A stretch of 64,000 nt of DNA from Cubamyces lactineus (Eukaryota; Basidiomycota; Agaricomycetes; Polyporales; Polyporaceae), in the NCBI GenBank assembly GCA_022376465.1, contig JACDTU010000005.1, forward strand, positions 918,001 through 982,000. The letters run 5' to 3'. Shown in pieces: positions 35,795 through 47,211 of the stretch; the stretch's first letter is position 1; every line of letters starts with the position of its first letter. The position numbers were made by a program, and so were the translations under genes. Under the pieces are notes generated by a model, which was not told the DNA's origin, did no database searches, and worked only from the letters and a program-made list of their open reading frames with translations.

Positions 35795-37715
35795 GCATCT
35801 CCTTCCAACGTCCTCACATACGCGTCGCCTCCGGTTTGATCATGTTCCCAGGTCGTTAATGTCGGTGGCGCTGCAGGGGCGGCCCGAGGTGGCGTCGCAA
35901 GTTACTGCGATGTTGGCGTCGGGGAGCGGCAAGGCTTGGTTGCGGATAGATGGTAAGGCTTACATACGCACCTCATGTCGTCGACGAGAGCTGAACGACG
36001 TCCAGGATGTGGCTAAGGGTTCAGGCTAGATGTGGCGTCGGGCGGAGAGGTCGATGAGGTGGGACGGACATGCTTCGACGTCGGACGGGTGGCCAGGGGA
36101 AGGGCAACTAGGCGACGGAGAGAGGGGGAAGAGGGAGGAGAAGGTGGGTGTTCGAAGACAAGGAGCGATCCTAGGATGGGCGGTGCGTGGAGGCTTATAT
36201 CCCCAGGCTACCGCAGTTCGCACTCCGCCGCGAGTTCCCGGTTAGCCACAGTGCGATTCGGGCTACCCTCTGCACCGGCCTATTGTTCCACCTTTTTAGC
36301 TCTCAAAGGCCTCTCATATCTCCGCGAATCCTTCAACAATGCCCAGACCACGCGTGGTCGTTATCCTCTCCGAGAACGCGCTCGCCGGCCGCCGACGCCA
36401 CACCCCGTCCTCGCGGACCGAACCACGAACTAGCATGGCCCAGGAGGTACGTTGTTAGCCCTGCAGTCTTATCGCTGCTTAGATCCATACCTCCGTCCCC
36501 TTCCCTAAGGTGTTCGTCGAGGTCGAAGTGTCAACGCCACATCGCACCGTCGACGCCACAATGCGTACGTTTGGCGCTTACGCGCGACGCGTCTGGCACG
36601 TGATCAGAGCCGCGGTTGTGGCGCGCTTTTCGCACTGTCTGACAACACACGAATATCCATCCCTGCACATAATAGGCGATAGGCGAAGAACAGGATGAAA
36701 CCACACAAGGTTTCTAGGAACACAGCAGTGAGGGATACTGTCGCACGCGATACTTTCTGACTGAGAGGAGGCGTGTACAAGGCGCTATATGTATGATGCA
36801 GTTGGTACGCGCATTCACCTCCACTCGCGGAACCATCCATGCCTTGACTGATCCTCCGCGTGCATCTAGGCACTCGTATGGCCCAGCTACGGCGACGTTG
36901 TATATTCAGGGGGACAATCTTCGTAACATCCGCTGCCAATCGGAGGAGGGTGCTCGTACCAGAAGAACCCCTTCGGACTAACCTAAGGCGGTCAGGACCC
37001 GGTAAGCACAATACAGTCATATCATCCCTGCAGCAAGGTCGACATCGGCGCCGGGCTCGGCCAGAAGTCCTTCTGCCCTTCTGCCCTTCTGCTCTTCTCA
37101 TGCGCGACGACTTCCAAGCCATCCTCGAGCTTCTCCAGCCGTCTTCTCGCCATCCCACCTCATTTCGCTCCCCGTCGACGGCCTCCCACGCACGCTCGGA
37201 CGGTGGCCAGGTGACCGCGGGGCCATCAACAGATGCCGGCGAGATAGGCTCGGAGGTGCGGGCCCGGTGGTGCGAGGACGTCGGTACACATCCATGCGGG
37301 ACGTTCGCAGCAGGTACACATGCTTCGAATTTCGAAAGACCTCGATGACGTCCCCACGTGGACGGGCGTAGGTCGCGAAAAGGTACCGACAGACCTAGTT
37401 TGCGGTACTCACCGGCTACGTGCAGCGTATCCCCGCATAGATGCACATGTGGTCGTCGCACATCATCGCACATCCCGTCCTCGGAATCACGTCAACGTCG
37501 ACCGCCAACCTGCGCCACCGCCAGCTGCCCGGAATGCCGAGTAGCTCTGAGAAGCCTAGCAGGGCCAGCACGCTGGGTGGGAAGTCGAACGAGTTTGTAT
37601 TGACTGATAGAAGCCGGCATGCCAGAAATACTTCATGTATTGGTACAATTTAGCGTCCCTCGCACACGATGTACACCGTCCATGGAGCACGAAATACAAC
37701 GGTAAGCGTGTATAC
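35795..37715. other. Gene-poor 1.9-kb stretch
   Basis: Several open frames exist, including a 289-codon minus frame at 36604-37473 and a possible small spliced frame at 36344-36700 (MPRPRVVVILSENAL ... MAQE, then VFVEVEVSTPHRTVDA). None shows a domain, and their neighbours on the opposite strand are equally open, so I do not call them. The small spliced frame is the only one I would re-test with transcripts. Confidence 0.4.
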
Positions 37716-38709
37716 TTAGAACTTGACCTTGCTGACGACCTCCCAGAAGTGCTTGCCCTGGATCTCCGCAATCTCGAGCTCGAGAGGCGTGGGTTGGCGT
37801 GAACCGTCGCCGGAAGCGAAGGTGCCCGCACCCCAAGGAGAGCCTGTAAAATGCCCCCACTTAGCTTCTATTTTTCTGGCACTCGGCGCGACCGCAGCCG
37901 CAGATCAATGACGCATACATGCGCCTTCCTGTGCCTGCGGACGCCTCCAAGCCTAGAGGATAAAGTTCACTCACCACCGCGGACCTCGTTGACGTTGGTG
38001 AGCTGAGCGAAGGCCTTGGCGTAACCGAGGGGAACGAAGTTGATGCCGTGGTGGACCAAAGTCGACAGAGAGGCAATCACGGTGGACTCCTGGCCACCAC
38101 CGGGCGACGCGGTGGAGACGAAGACGGAGGCGTACTTGCCCGCGAGCGCACCCTGCGCCCAGAGGCCGCCGGTCGCGTCCCAGAACGCCTTCCACTGCGC
38201 GGGGAAGTTACCGTACCGGGTGGGGATGCCGAACACGAACGCGTCGAACTGAGCGAGCTCGGTGGGCGCGAGGATGGGGTACGCGGGCTTCGGAGGAGCG
38301 TGCATCTTTTCAAGGATGTCCGAAGGGAGGGTCTCGGCGATCCTGCGATTTTGGCGGGCTGTGAGCATACGAATACGGAAGTTGGGGACAGACGCACTGG
38401 TAGATCGTGGCCGAACCACCGGCGGCAGCGATACCGGACTTCACGGACTCGGCCACTGTAAATGCGTGTGATTAGCATCGACGCCTGCACGCGTTTATAG
38501 ACACGGTACGCACCCTTGGCGATGTGGCCGTACATGGAGTAAATGACGATGGCGATTCTAGGGGCAGACATGGTAGCAGCAGGAGCGGTCTCTGTAGCGG
38601 GTGCAGGAGCAGGGGTGGGTGCGGGTGCGGGTTGAGAAGGGGCGGTCTTATCAGCGGGCTTTATATCGTCTGCGTGGTTGTTCTTGAGGCGCTTTCCGGG
38701 GAAGCACAT
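37716..38709 (-). CDS. Flavodoxin-fold NAD(P)H:quinone reductase (WrbA / Pst2 / Ycp4 type)
   Basis: FMN enzyme giving two-electron reduction of quinones, protecting against redox-cycling aromatics; useful to a fungus meeting lignin products (inference). The ATG at 38709 gives [15 protein letters not shown] and an Ala/Pro-rich linker of about 30 residues ([15 protein letters not shown]). The flavodoxin domain then starts at [19 protein letters not shown]. The FMN phosphate loop is SMYGHIAK; later [20 protein letters not shown] and [15 protein letters not shown] are the WrbA-type flavin contacts; the end is [11 protein letters not shown] with TAA at 37716. An alternative start is the internal ATG at MSAPRIA (about 38571), which would give the usual 200-residue protein. 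Five exons. A TATA box (tataaaa on the minus strand, 38763-38768) lies about 55 nt before ATG 38709, which favours the long form. Confidence 0.88.
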
Positions 38710-39827
38710 CCAATGAAGCGGGGAGGAGGATAGAGAACGAGGACAGGGACGGCGAGGAGGGTTTTATACATCGATCGAGCGTCTAGAGCACACAAGCTGT
38801 CTGAGATGCCGTGAGACGTTCTGTCCTCGATTGGAGAGATGCACATTCTTCCGCATTCCTTCGCCCAGCCACCAGGTAAGGATCCCCTCTTCAGGCTCAT
38901 CCCCTCTTCCCTATCCCCGCCACCGGTTCGCCATCGTGTTGCACCAGCAGACAGATCGCCTGACGGTGAATTCCGCCTGTATGCGAGCCATGGATGGCCG
39001 AAAGTCGCGCAGAGACCGTGCAAGGACCGGTGCTCTTCGAACGCGTCCATCCGACGCGTCTGTCGTCATAATGCGTCTACCGATCATAGGCGCCCCTCTC
39101 TCGCGCACCTGCCATATCCGGAACGATTCTCTCGTCCATCCCCGCACCTTGGTCCCAAATCCGTCTCTCCGTTCTCTCGACCGTCGCGCCAAATCATTTC
39201 AAGACCGCGCCATCGCAATACCTGACAAGCCTCGGTCATCGTCGTAATGACCATCGTAACAGACAACGCCAACCGACGGGCTGCTTAGCAAGAACACCGC
39301 TCAGCATCAGACGTGCTCGAACGGTGCGTTCGATCAAGCAGATCCGCAAATGGTTCGAATGCTCTCACCCCTTCTCACGCGCCCCCGAGACAGGCCAGGA
39401 TAGACCTGCGTTTAGAGTGGCAGATTCCCCTTTACGGCAAGCCTTTCTGCCGCGAGTTATGCTAGCCTCAGAGTGGGCCCTGTGGCTACACGGCAACGCT
39501 CCATGGGCGCACGGGCGCTGCCTCGGCTTTCTTTCGTTTGACAGAACGCTGACAAATTTGGCATGTCAATCCACATTAGCAGTACCCTAGTGGAATGACA
39601 AATCGATAGAGCAGCTTCAGCCAACTTTCTCGTAAAGTGGGCGGTCGTGCAATCAAATTCATGCGGACAGGGTGGTTAGGGTGGCATGCTTCCTTACTCA
39701 CCACTGGTGTCGTAACATCAGCACTATTTGTCCGGTGCTAATAAGCCTGCCCCATGGGGAAAGTCGCTCGGCCAGTCCAGTACATTGGGCCATGCCTTCA
39801 TATTGATTTGTTTGTCTAAAACTGCCG
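38710..39827. other. Intergenic with flavodoxin-gene promoter
   Basis: Contains the TATA box at 38763-38768 and presumed upstream control sequence. Plus-strand frames at 38831-39247 overlap each other in two registers and show no domain. No gene seen. Confidence 0.5.
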
Positions 39828-39912
39828 GTCCTTGTCGATTAGTGGTTAGATCATCACGTTGTGGTTACACCGCAGTACCGTGAAGACGGAGGCTCGAATC
39901 CTCCCTGGGACA
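39828..39912 (+). tRNA. tRNA-His(GTG) with a 13-nt intron, copy 1
   Basis: Acceptor GTCCTTG pairs with CTGGGAC (one mismatch), followed by discriminator A. The A box lies in GATTAGTGGTTAGATCATC; the T arm is GGAGG-CTCGAAT-CCTCC. Anticodon stem TCACG/CGTGA closes a loop starting TTGTGG, giving anticodon GTG and a 13-nt intron. Copy 2 lies 174 bp downstream. Confidence 0.88.
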
Positions 39913-40086
39913 TCTTTTTCCACTGCGTTTCTCTTATCATGGCAGCCATTGATTCTCCACTGCATGGCGAAAGCAACCGACTGGCTCTTAACAGACTTCG
40001 AGTGGCATCCAAGCCCAAGAAATTCGTTCTACCTTCGTTCGAACGTTGGTAGAAGTCATAAGAAGGCGTAGCAGCAACAGCTACCG

Positions 40087-40170
40087 GTCCTTGTCGATTA
40101 GTGGTTAGATCATCACGTTGTGGTACTCCACAAATCCGTGAAGACGGAGGCTCGAATCCTCCCTGGGACA
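40087..40170 (+). tRNA. tRNA-His(GTG) with a 12-nt intron, copy 2
   Basis: The mature sequence is identical to copy 1, and the flanking ccg before and the trailing tcctccctgggaca also match. The intron differs: tactccacaaat-type, 12 nt, against ttacaccgcagta-type, 13 nt. A tandem duplication with free drift of the intron is the simple reading. Confidence 0.88.
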
Positions 40171-40740
40171 TTACTTTTTTCACCCCATACTACTGTATTG
40201 TGCCCGGATACGGGATGAATTTCGAAAAAAAGTGAATTCCTCCGAATCCTCAACGACAATCCACCCTCGTATACTACTAAACAGTGTGCCATCTACCTCT
40301 AGATGCCCTGTAGAAAAATCAGCTCGAAAAGACAACATCTACAAGGTGATCTGGCATTGTACCCAGATGCGGGATGGTACGGTTTTTGGCCATTCTACTC
40401 TCTCACAACTTCCACACCTTGGTCTATTGCACTGAATTCTCATGTATGCTGCTCTTGTGGGTTCTGTGATTATTTATACAGTTGAATGCAAAAAATGGGA
40501 GGGTCTGGATGACGAGACACAATGTATTGTATGGTCGCTGGTCTATCACCAATTTGTCGTCTGTCTCTATTCTCCCCAGCCTCTCCTTTGTGCGCGATTC
40601 TTTCTGTAGCCAATTCTTCCGGTGTCTGGCTAGTGTCAGGCGTGAAATCTGAGGCATACTGAGCAAAATTGAACTGTAGAAGCTGTTCATCCCGCTACCG
40701 GGTACGCGCGCGCGCCATCCCGGTTCGGGGTCCGATACGG
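40171..40740. other. Intergenic left of inverted-repeat element
   Basis: About 570 bp, AT-rich, ending in a GC-rich patch (ccgggtacgcgcgcgcgcc, about 40697-40716). No gene seen; may include older transposon debris. Confidence 0.45.
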
Positions 40741-40981
40741 TACAGCTGTTTTCGAAATGATTGGACAGCCGCTCCGACGCGCGCTTTTGACGCTGAACGC
40801 TCCAAAAAATCCAGAAATTCAAAAAAACCCTCGAAAAAGACTGTATCATGGTTTTTACCCGCGAAGAGCGAGATTTGTACTGTGTAGATACGTACGACCA
40901 AGTTCTATGCATATACTATGCACGTTTTCGGCATGTGGGAGGCGGCAGAGGTTGGTCGGGTAGCCAGCTCAGCACGGGCGC
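40741..40981 (+). repeat. Left inverted-repeat arm
   Basis: 241 bp, near-perfect reverse complement of 41335-41574; contains an A-run of seven where the partner has six. Confidence 0.9.
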
Positions 40982-41334
40982 CTCCCACATGTGCGATGTC
41001 AGGGCGACGTACTGACGAGCTCATTATCGCACGGGGATTAACACCTACGAGTAGAATATGAGTACCACGAAAAGCGCATGAGATTTATGGATGGTTGTGC
41101 ACAGAATGGCAATTGTTAGGAAGTGTCAAGCAGGGTTTCACTGAATGTACGCAGTAAGGCTGCCCATGTTCATATGTAAGTACAACATCTAGACGGCACC
41201 GCTCTTCATGGTTTCCCGAAAGGCGCTCTGAAGCAGTGAATTACGGCATTTCAGAGCCAAGCATGCTACTGAATGGTGTAACAGAGTGCTCTTTCGCGCC
41301 CCGTTCGAGGAGTCTAGTATGCTACTGATGACAA

Positions 41335-41574
41335 GCGCCCATGCTGAGCTGGCTACCCGACCAACCTCTGCCGCCTCCCACATGCCGAAAACGTGCATAG
41401 TATATGCATAGAACTTGGTCGTACGTATCTACACAGTACAAATCTCGCTCTTCGCGGGTAAAAACCATGATACAGTCTTTTTCGAGGGTTTTTTGAATTT
41501 CTGGATTTTTTGGAGCGTTCAGCGTCAAAAGCGCGCGTCGGAGCGGCTGTCCAATCATTTCGAAAACAGCTGTA
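41335..41574 (-). repeat. Right inverted-repeat arm
   Basis: 240 bp, reverse complement of the left arm. A transcript across both arms would form a long hairpin. Confidence 0.9.
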
Positions 41575-42191
41575 TCTAACAGTTTCGCATATCCAGCGAC
41601 GCTCATTGCATACGACTTTCTGTGTTCACCTAATCCCATGTAGTGAGGACACGCCATCGAGCGCATCCAACCGTGTTGTAAACTTCAAGATAGTCATATC
41701 TAAAGCGGTACTGTGACGGATTCGAAGGCTTGACGGCAGAAATTACCGCTATATCTTCCGGTGGACCAGTGCCCACACGGCCGCGAGGCTAACAGTACAT
41801 GTGTACTTGACAGAATCAAGGCTGCCGTCATCCTTGGCAGGTACTGTCAGTCCATACGAAATCCCAGGCTGGTGGAACACTCACAGATGCTAGATCGATA
41901 GCGGATGCCAGAGGCATTTTCGCCAAAGGTTGTCCGAGCCGGCGAAGTCAACCAGCGATGTTCTATCTAGCATTTCTGCATGCAGTTGCATGCAGCTGAG
42001 CGCGGGGATGCGCACCGCGTCATGCGCCTCGCAACCCGCGAGTCATCGCGCAGCTACGACGTGCCAAGCCCCGTCTGCCGCCATAAATCCAGCAGTGTAG
42101 AGCACATGAGGGAGCGACACTACAGATCATTGACCGTGACGTACCGAAGTCTCCCCGCACATACTCTCACCCTATTGTAGATCCGCAAGCG
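41575..42191. other. Intergenic before methyltransferase
   Basis: About 620 bp between the inverted-repeat element and the methyltransferase start. No open frame of interest; presumed promoter. Confidence 0.5.
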
Positions 42192-43460
42192 ATGACGACT
42201 CCAGAAGAACTGCACAAGCTGACGTCCCAATTCTACGACGGGAACCCGGACATGGAGGACGGGAGGCTCCGTCTGCACCGGATCGAGTACGAGGTCACCC
42301 TTCGCGCGATCCTGAACGAGCTTCCTCCCGGGCGCAAAGGGCTCAAGATCCTGGACGTCGGCGGGGGCACGGGTACGTCGTACCTCTCTCATACAAAGCC
42401 TTGTGAACGCTCGCTGCTTTGAGCTTCCGGGACACTATGTACGACTGAAATGACGGAGGCTCAGAGCAGCGCTCGCCGCGTCTCCCCATACGACACCACC
42501 TCACCTCGACACATCCGCTTCCACTGCTCACACCCCCACCCAGGTCCATACTCCTTCACGCTCGCCGCGCTCGGACACACCGTCACCCTCATCGACCTCT
42601 CCCCCGGGCTCCTCGCGCTCGCCTCCGCCCGCGCCTCCACCCTCCCTCCCGCCTCGCGCCCCGCGCGCATCCTCCTCGGGGACGCGACCGCGCTCTCCTC
42701 CGTGCTCCCCGCAGACGAGCGCGAGACGTTCGATGCGGTGCTACTCCTCGGTCCGCTCTACCACATCATGTCTGCGGAGCTGCGCGAGCGCGCGATCCGG
42801 GAGGCGTGGGCGATGGTTAGGCCTCCCTCCGGAGATGTATCTGACGACGGGGAGCCTGAGGAACCCAATGTGGCCAAAGGCGGAACGCTGTTCTGTGCGT
42901 GGGTGAGCAGGTGGGCGCATTATCGCGACGTGGCGATGCGCGACCCGGCGCGGCTTGCGAAGAAGAGCGTGTTCTACGCGAAACATGCGGTGGATGGGTG
43001 AGTACGAGATCCAGAGGTTGCTTGTTGAATGGGTTTATTGGTTTCTCGTCTCTGAAATTCAATCCTCACACGTTCCTTGTAGAGACTACGTTCGATTGAA
43101 CGAGAATGGACAGGCGTGCCACGCGATGAACCATGAGCTTCCCGCGAACATGCCTGTGATCCTGAAGCGAGTCACCGGCGAGGAGAACGTGAAGATGGTG
43201 GGCACGGAAGGTCTCCTCGCGGGCGGGCTTGACAAGCTCGTAAATGAGCTACAAGGCGAGGAGTTCCAGGTCAGCCGTATCAGCATACGCATCTCAACTC
43301 TGGAACTCATCTCACGTTGTCATGCACTACCGAACGTCAGGCTTGGGTGGACAAATGTTACGAAGTCGGGACAGACGCGCACGGCTGGATACTTGCGGAC
43401 CACATTGTCGGCGTAGTGTCAAAGACCGCTCGCGATGATACTCTATTACGGGCAACGTAG
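42192..43460 (+). CDS. Class I SAM-dependent methyltransferase
   Basis: Protein of 313 residues in exons 42192-42372, 42544-42997, 43083-43269 and 43341-43460 (942 nt, in frame). MTTPEELHKLTSQFYDG leads into motif I, LKILDVGGGTGPYSFTLA, joined across the first intron (171 nt). The acidic residue ending strand 2 is in VTLIDLSPGLLALA, and motif III/IV is ILLGDATAL with FDAVLLLGPLYHIM. The C-terminal half (WVSRWAHYRDVAMRDP, HELPANMPVILKRVTGEENV, GWILADHIVGVVSK) is a cap region as in small-molecule methyltransferases. No substrate can be read from sequence, and no biosynthetic partners lie beside it. It converges on cystathionine gamma-lyase with 142 bp between stops; a link through S-adenosylmethionine use is only suggestive. 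Confidence 0.78.
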
Positions 43461-43602
43461 GGAGCTCGTACATCTACGGTACATCTACGGAGGATGGGGT
43501 GGGGGGAATACCTATACAACAATGAGACACGTCTACTTGATGGTCGTTCTGTTCACAAATACTGCTGCCATGTACTGTCCAAAAAACAGCACCCCCAATG
43601 TC

Positions 43603-45089
43603 TTACGCCGAAGACGAGTTCTTGGACACCGCCGCTGCGGCCTCGAGAGCCTGCTCGACGTCCGCAATCAAGTCTTCTACCTCCTCCACGCCAACCGAGA
43701 GCCGGACGAGGTTATCGCCAATGCCGAGCATCGCGCGCTCCGCCGCCGGGATGCTCCCATGCGTCATCTGCGCCGGGAGCTCCGCCAAACTCTCAACACC
43801 CCCGAGGGACTCCGCGAGCGTGAAGAGGCGCGTGGACGTCAAGAACGTCTCCGCCTCCCGCGCGCCGCCGCGGATGCGGAACGAGATCATGCCCCCATAC
43901 GGGAACCCGCCCGCAGCGTCCCCATGCTCCTGCACATACCGGTCCACAAACGCGCGCGCGTGCGGGGAGAGCGAGCGGTACGCGAGCTCGTTGCGCGGGT
44001 GGCTCGCGAGCCCGGGGTAGATGACCTCCTCGACGTGCGGTGAGCGCTGGAGCGCGCGGGCGACCGCGAGCGCGTTCGCGCCGTGCGCCTTCATGCGGAG
44101 GTGGAGCGTCTTCGCGCCGCGCTGGGCGAGCCAGCAGTCGTACGCGCTCGGGACGGCCCCGATGGCGTTTTGGAGGAAGCGCAGCTTGTCGGCGAGCGCG
44201 GCGCGGTGCGCGGGGAGGACGAGCGCGCCCATGACGACGTCCGAGTGCCCGTTGACGTACTTGGTGAGCGAGTGCATGACGATGTCTGCGCCCTGGAGGA
44301 GCGGGGAGGAGTAGAACGGCGAGAGGAAGGTGTTGTCGACGAGCACGAGCGGGTCGGAGGGCGCCGCGCGGGCGAGCGCGACGATGCGCGGGATGTCGAT
44401 CAGGCGCAGCGTGGGGTTCGTCGGGGACTCGATCCAGATAAGCTGTGGCAAAGCGAGCGTGAGTGAGTGGGAATGGTCTATACGCGTCCTGGGGGAAGAA
44501 GACGAACCTTGGTGTTTGGCCGGAACGCGGCGCGGATGGTGTCATCGTCCGCGTTTTCGAGGTCAACGAACGTGGTCTCGAGGCCCTGGTTCTCGGACGC
44601 GACGCGGGTCATATACCGGAACGTGCCGCCGTATACGTCGTTCACGCTGATGATGTGCGCATCGGGGCCAAGCGACTGGAGCACCGTCGCCGTCGTGGCG
44701 GATCCAGAGGAGAACGCGAGGGCGTACGCGCCGCCAGATTCGAGTGCAGCAAGCGTCGTCTCAAACGCGTTGCGGTTGGGGTTGCCGGACCGCGAGTATT
44801 CGAAGCCCTGTGTACAGCGGTGTTAGGGCTCCCATCTGCGAGGTGGAAAAGCCAAAAACCATAAAAAAAGACGCACCTTGTGCTTTCCAATCCCGTTCTG
44901 CTTGTAGGTCGTGCTGAGAGAGATTGGGGGGATCACCGCGCCCGTCTCCTCGTTGGCCTCGGAGCCTGCGTGGATGGCACGGGTGCCGAAGCCGTCCAGG
45001 GTGCCCTTCTTCAAGGGGTGGACGCCGTTCGCGCCGTTGGTGTGGGCGGCGGAGGTGGAAGCCTCTCCGTTGAGCACTGCGGGCGTCAT
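43603..45089 (-). CDS. CYS3: Cystathionine gamma-lyase
   Basis: PLP enzyme of reverse transsulfuration, splitting cystathionine to cysteine, 2-oxobutyrate and ammonia in the cytosol. The ATG at 45089 gives MTPAVLNGEASTSAAHTNG; the frame upstream has no other ATG. Motifs: FGTRAIHAGSEANEETGAV, VIPPISLSTTYKQNG, then after an intron FEYSRSGNPNRNAFE (PLP phosphate contacts from the neighbouring subunit), FSSGSATTATVLQSL, IESPTNPTLRLIDI, VDNTFLSPF, and the Schiff-base Lys in HSLTKYVNGHSDVVMG. It ends GVEEVEDLIADVEQAL and a short Ser-rich tail with TAA at 43603. Three exons, strongly GC-rich at third positions. A TATA box lies at 45212-45217. Cystathionine beta-lyase is the main alternative; the overall pattern favours CYS3. 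Confidence 0.88.
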
Positions 45090-46087
45090 GTCGAGTATCC
45101 CGGAATGTATGTAAGGCGTCAAAGCAGAGAAAGAAGGGCAGAAAAAAGGGATTGGGGGTGCCGGAGGGAGGCGAAGTAAGTAGAGGAGACGGTCGACCGC
45201 TGGATGGTCGTTTTATAGCTCGTCGGGGCGGAGGAGGCTGAGCGCAAGAAACGGTTGCGGCAGCATGACGAGATCCCCGACAAACTGACGAGAAAAAGTG
45301 CGAGGCCGGCTGACAAATACGCGCGGTGGCTCAGGCTGACCGCCTCGCGCGCGCGTCCTCCAAGCACCTGCCAGCTGCCACCGATTCGTCAGGATCTCGT
45401 ACTCGGCCTGAGCGTCGCGCGCACGGATCCTGGAATATGCTCCGTGCGAGAGCGCGGGCGTGCATTCTCCGACCCCGCATTGGCCCGCGCCCGCGAGTTT
45501 ACGTGGGCTCGTGGACAGCGTAGCGTAACGGCTTGACGGCGAAGGCTGGTCATCTGGCGGTATTCGCGGAGGCTCGCTCCTGGGGTGCGCAAGACTACCA
45601 ACGCTTGGCGGCCGTATCTGACCGCGAAGTGCATGCTCTACCTGCCCCGTGGCAGCGATCTATCAGGCTGGCTCCGTACGTGGCTCGCGTGGACGTCTCG
45701 GGTGTCGACGCACAGACGACACGACACGCAGGATGCATTCAAGACGGCAGCCAGTGTCTCCGCTCTCTCGGGACGCCTCTATTGCCCTTCTATATGAAGC
45801 TCGTCTTGCGCTTGTCTTGCTGGATCCGCTATGAGACTAGTGCCTACTTCTGGAGCCGTGTCGTACATGAAATGCTTCTCATGACCCGCCAACGTCTCGT
45901 GTTCCAATGCTATTCTCGTTCGTCCTCGGTATCCCAATTGTACAAGCTATTCACACACGCGCAAAATACATCATATCATACAACGTTCCTCCGCCATCCC
46001 TGTTGTTCTCGCCCAGCATTGCATAAATGCGCCCGGTCGTCGTCACCAGCCCCACGATCCCCGGACCGCTCTCAACGTCAAGGTCGT
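45090..46087. other. Intergenic 1 kb upstream of cystathionine gamma-lyase
   Basis: Carries the TATA box at 45212-45217 and presumed control sequence. A 186-codon plus-strand frame at 45533-46093 lacks domains or bias and overlaps the end of the next gene; not called. Confidence 0.5.
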
Positions 46088-46615
46088 TTATGAGGACGAC
46101 TTCTTGCCTGCCTTCTTCGCGGCCGCCCGGGCGCGGGTGATCTGCTTCTTCCAGCCGTAGCACTGGTTGCACGCTGTCGCAATATCAGGTCAGTCTTGCT
46201 CATCCAGACGTTTGCGCAGGGAGATGCCAGCCAGGGTCGCGCTACACGAACGCATATAGGGACGGGAAACATGACGTACTCGGCGATCCGTGCTTCTTGC
46301 ACTGGTAGACACCATCCTTGTTCTGACTGGACGCAGGGGCTTCGAGGCCCTCGCGGTCGATAGGGTCGAACTGTACATCGAGGTGAGTACAAGCAAACGG
46401 AAGGTAAGGACAGGGGTGACGCACTCCGAAGAAGGTATCGTTCTCTTCCCGTCCGTCGTACGAGCAGGTCGTGCACTGCGACAAACACTTAGCACCAGTA
46501 TCCTCCGCGCAGGATGCGCCGGCGCGCGGTATGTGCTAATACTCACCACCTCCTTGAAGTGTTGGCAGAAGTAGGCGTCGTTGATCTCGATGGTGGCGGG
46601 CGCGACTTCGGCCAT
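46088..46615 (-). CDS. Small Cys-rich putative zinc-binding protein
   Basis: Not assigned to a named family. The ATG at 46615 (MAEVAPATIEINDAYFCQHF) and three introns give a protein of about 100 residues. Cys/His pairs are spread as CQH, then CLSQCTTC, then YQCKKHG, then CNQC, enough for one or two zinc sites. Conserved-looking strings are DGREENDTFFGFDPIDREGL and KNGVYQCKKHG-like KDGVYQCKKHG. The tail is strongly basic (GWKKQITRARAAAKKAGKK), suggesting nucleic-acid or nuclear association. The intron after the first CQH exon is followed by VCLSQC, and the last exon begins in TCNQCYGW. A tatata element lies near 46780-46785. The spacing does not match RING or MYND well. Confidence 0.7.
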
Positions 46616-47211
46616 GGTGATCACAAGACAGACAGATGCAAGTCTAACAACAACGATGCAGAACGTCTACGATGCAAGAAGCAGGTGCAGGCGACCCGGG
46701 GAGCTCGCCGTCTAACGGTGTGTGGTATGTGGGGACAGGATGGTAGGGAGAAGGAGAGGGTGGGAGCCCCTAGGAGAGCTTATATAGCGAGCCCCTCTGG
46801 CCCCTCGCGAGAGGCGGGGAATCACCCGAACTGCAAGGGACTGAATGGGAGGCGGTGGGTGCAGGCGAGAGCAGACGGGGCCAGATGACCACTCGTCCAT
46901 CGACGGCTCGGTCACCAGGGCTGCTCACGTTCCCACCTTCCAGCCTAACCTCGTCCCTCGCAGACCGCTCTCCGTCACGTGCCTTCCCCCTCCCATCCAT
47001 TCCTTGTACACGCTTATAGCCCTCTTTGCGCCTCCGTTTCTCGTCTTGGGCTACTTCGACCCCGGCTTACTACCCGACTGCTCCTTCTCTGCTTCTCTTC
47101 TCCTGCTACAGCGACCTACGCGCGCCGAACGCGCGTCGTTATCGACACTCACATCCCGGGGCACCGCGTCCATCATCATATGAATGCCCTAGCATCATAT
47201 CAGGGTCCCAA
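46616..47211. other. Intergenic between Cys-rich gene and tocopherol-cyclase-like gene
   Basis: About 600 bp. It holds the Cys-rich gene promoter (TATA-like element near 46780) and pyrimidine-rich sequence that gives open frames without coding character. Confidence 0.5.

Larger units (their letters stand above)
40741..41574. mobile_element. Inverted-repeat element, MITE-like, with 240-bp terminal arms
   Basis: The left arm 40741-40981 and right arm 41335-41574 are reverse complements with one substitution and one base difference in an A-run, about 99 percent identity, around a 353-bp unique core. The outer ends read TACAGCTGTTTTCG and its complement. If the outer TA is a target-site duplication, the element starts CAGCTG, in keeping with a Tc1/mariner-type non-autonomous element. 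No transposase frame is present: the open frames in the arms (MIGQPLRRALLTLNAP) are short and occur in both arms by symmetry. Alternatives are a simple inverted duplication or a foldback element. Confidence 0.75.

Noticed and set aside
36344..36700. Possible small spliced gene (MPRPRVVV ... MAQE then VFVEVEVSTP)
   Set aside because: Plausible donor and acceptor but no homology, no clear end and no second copy to compare with.
36604..37473. 289-codon minus-strand open frame
   Set aside because: No domain, and the opposite strand is almost as open; composition looks like GC-rich chance frame. The hydrophobic end is not a convincing membrane protein.
40757..40963. Frame MIGQPLRRALLTLNAP as a transposase fragment
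   Set aside because: Short, occurs in both arms only because the arms are inverted copies, and has no transposase motif.
45533..46093. 186-codon plus-strand frame
   Set aside because: No domain or codon pattern; runs into the last exon of the Cys-rich gene on the other strand.
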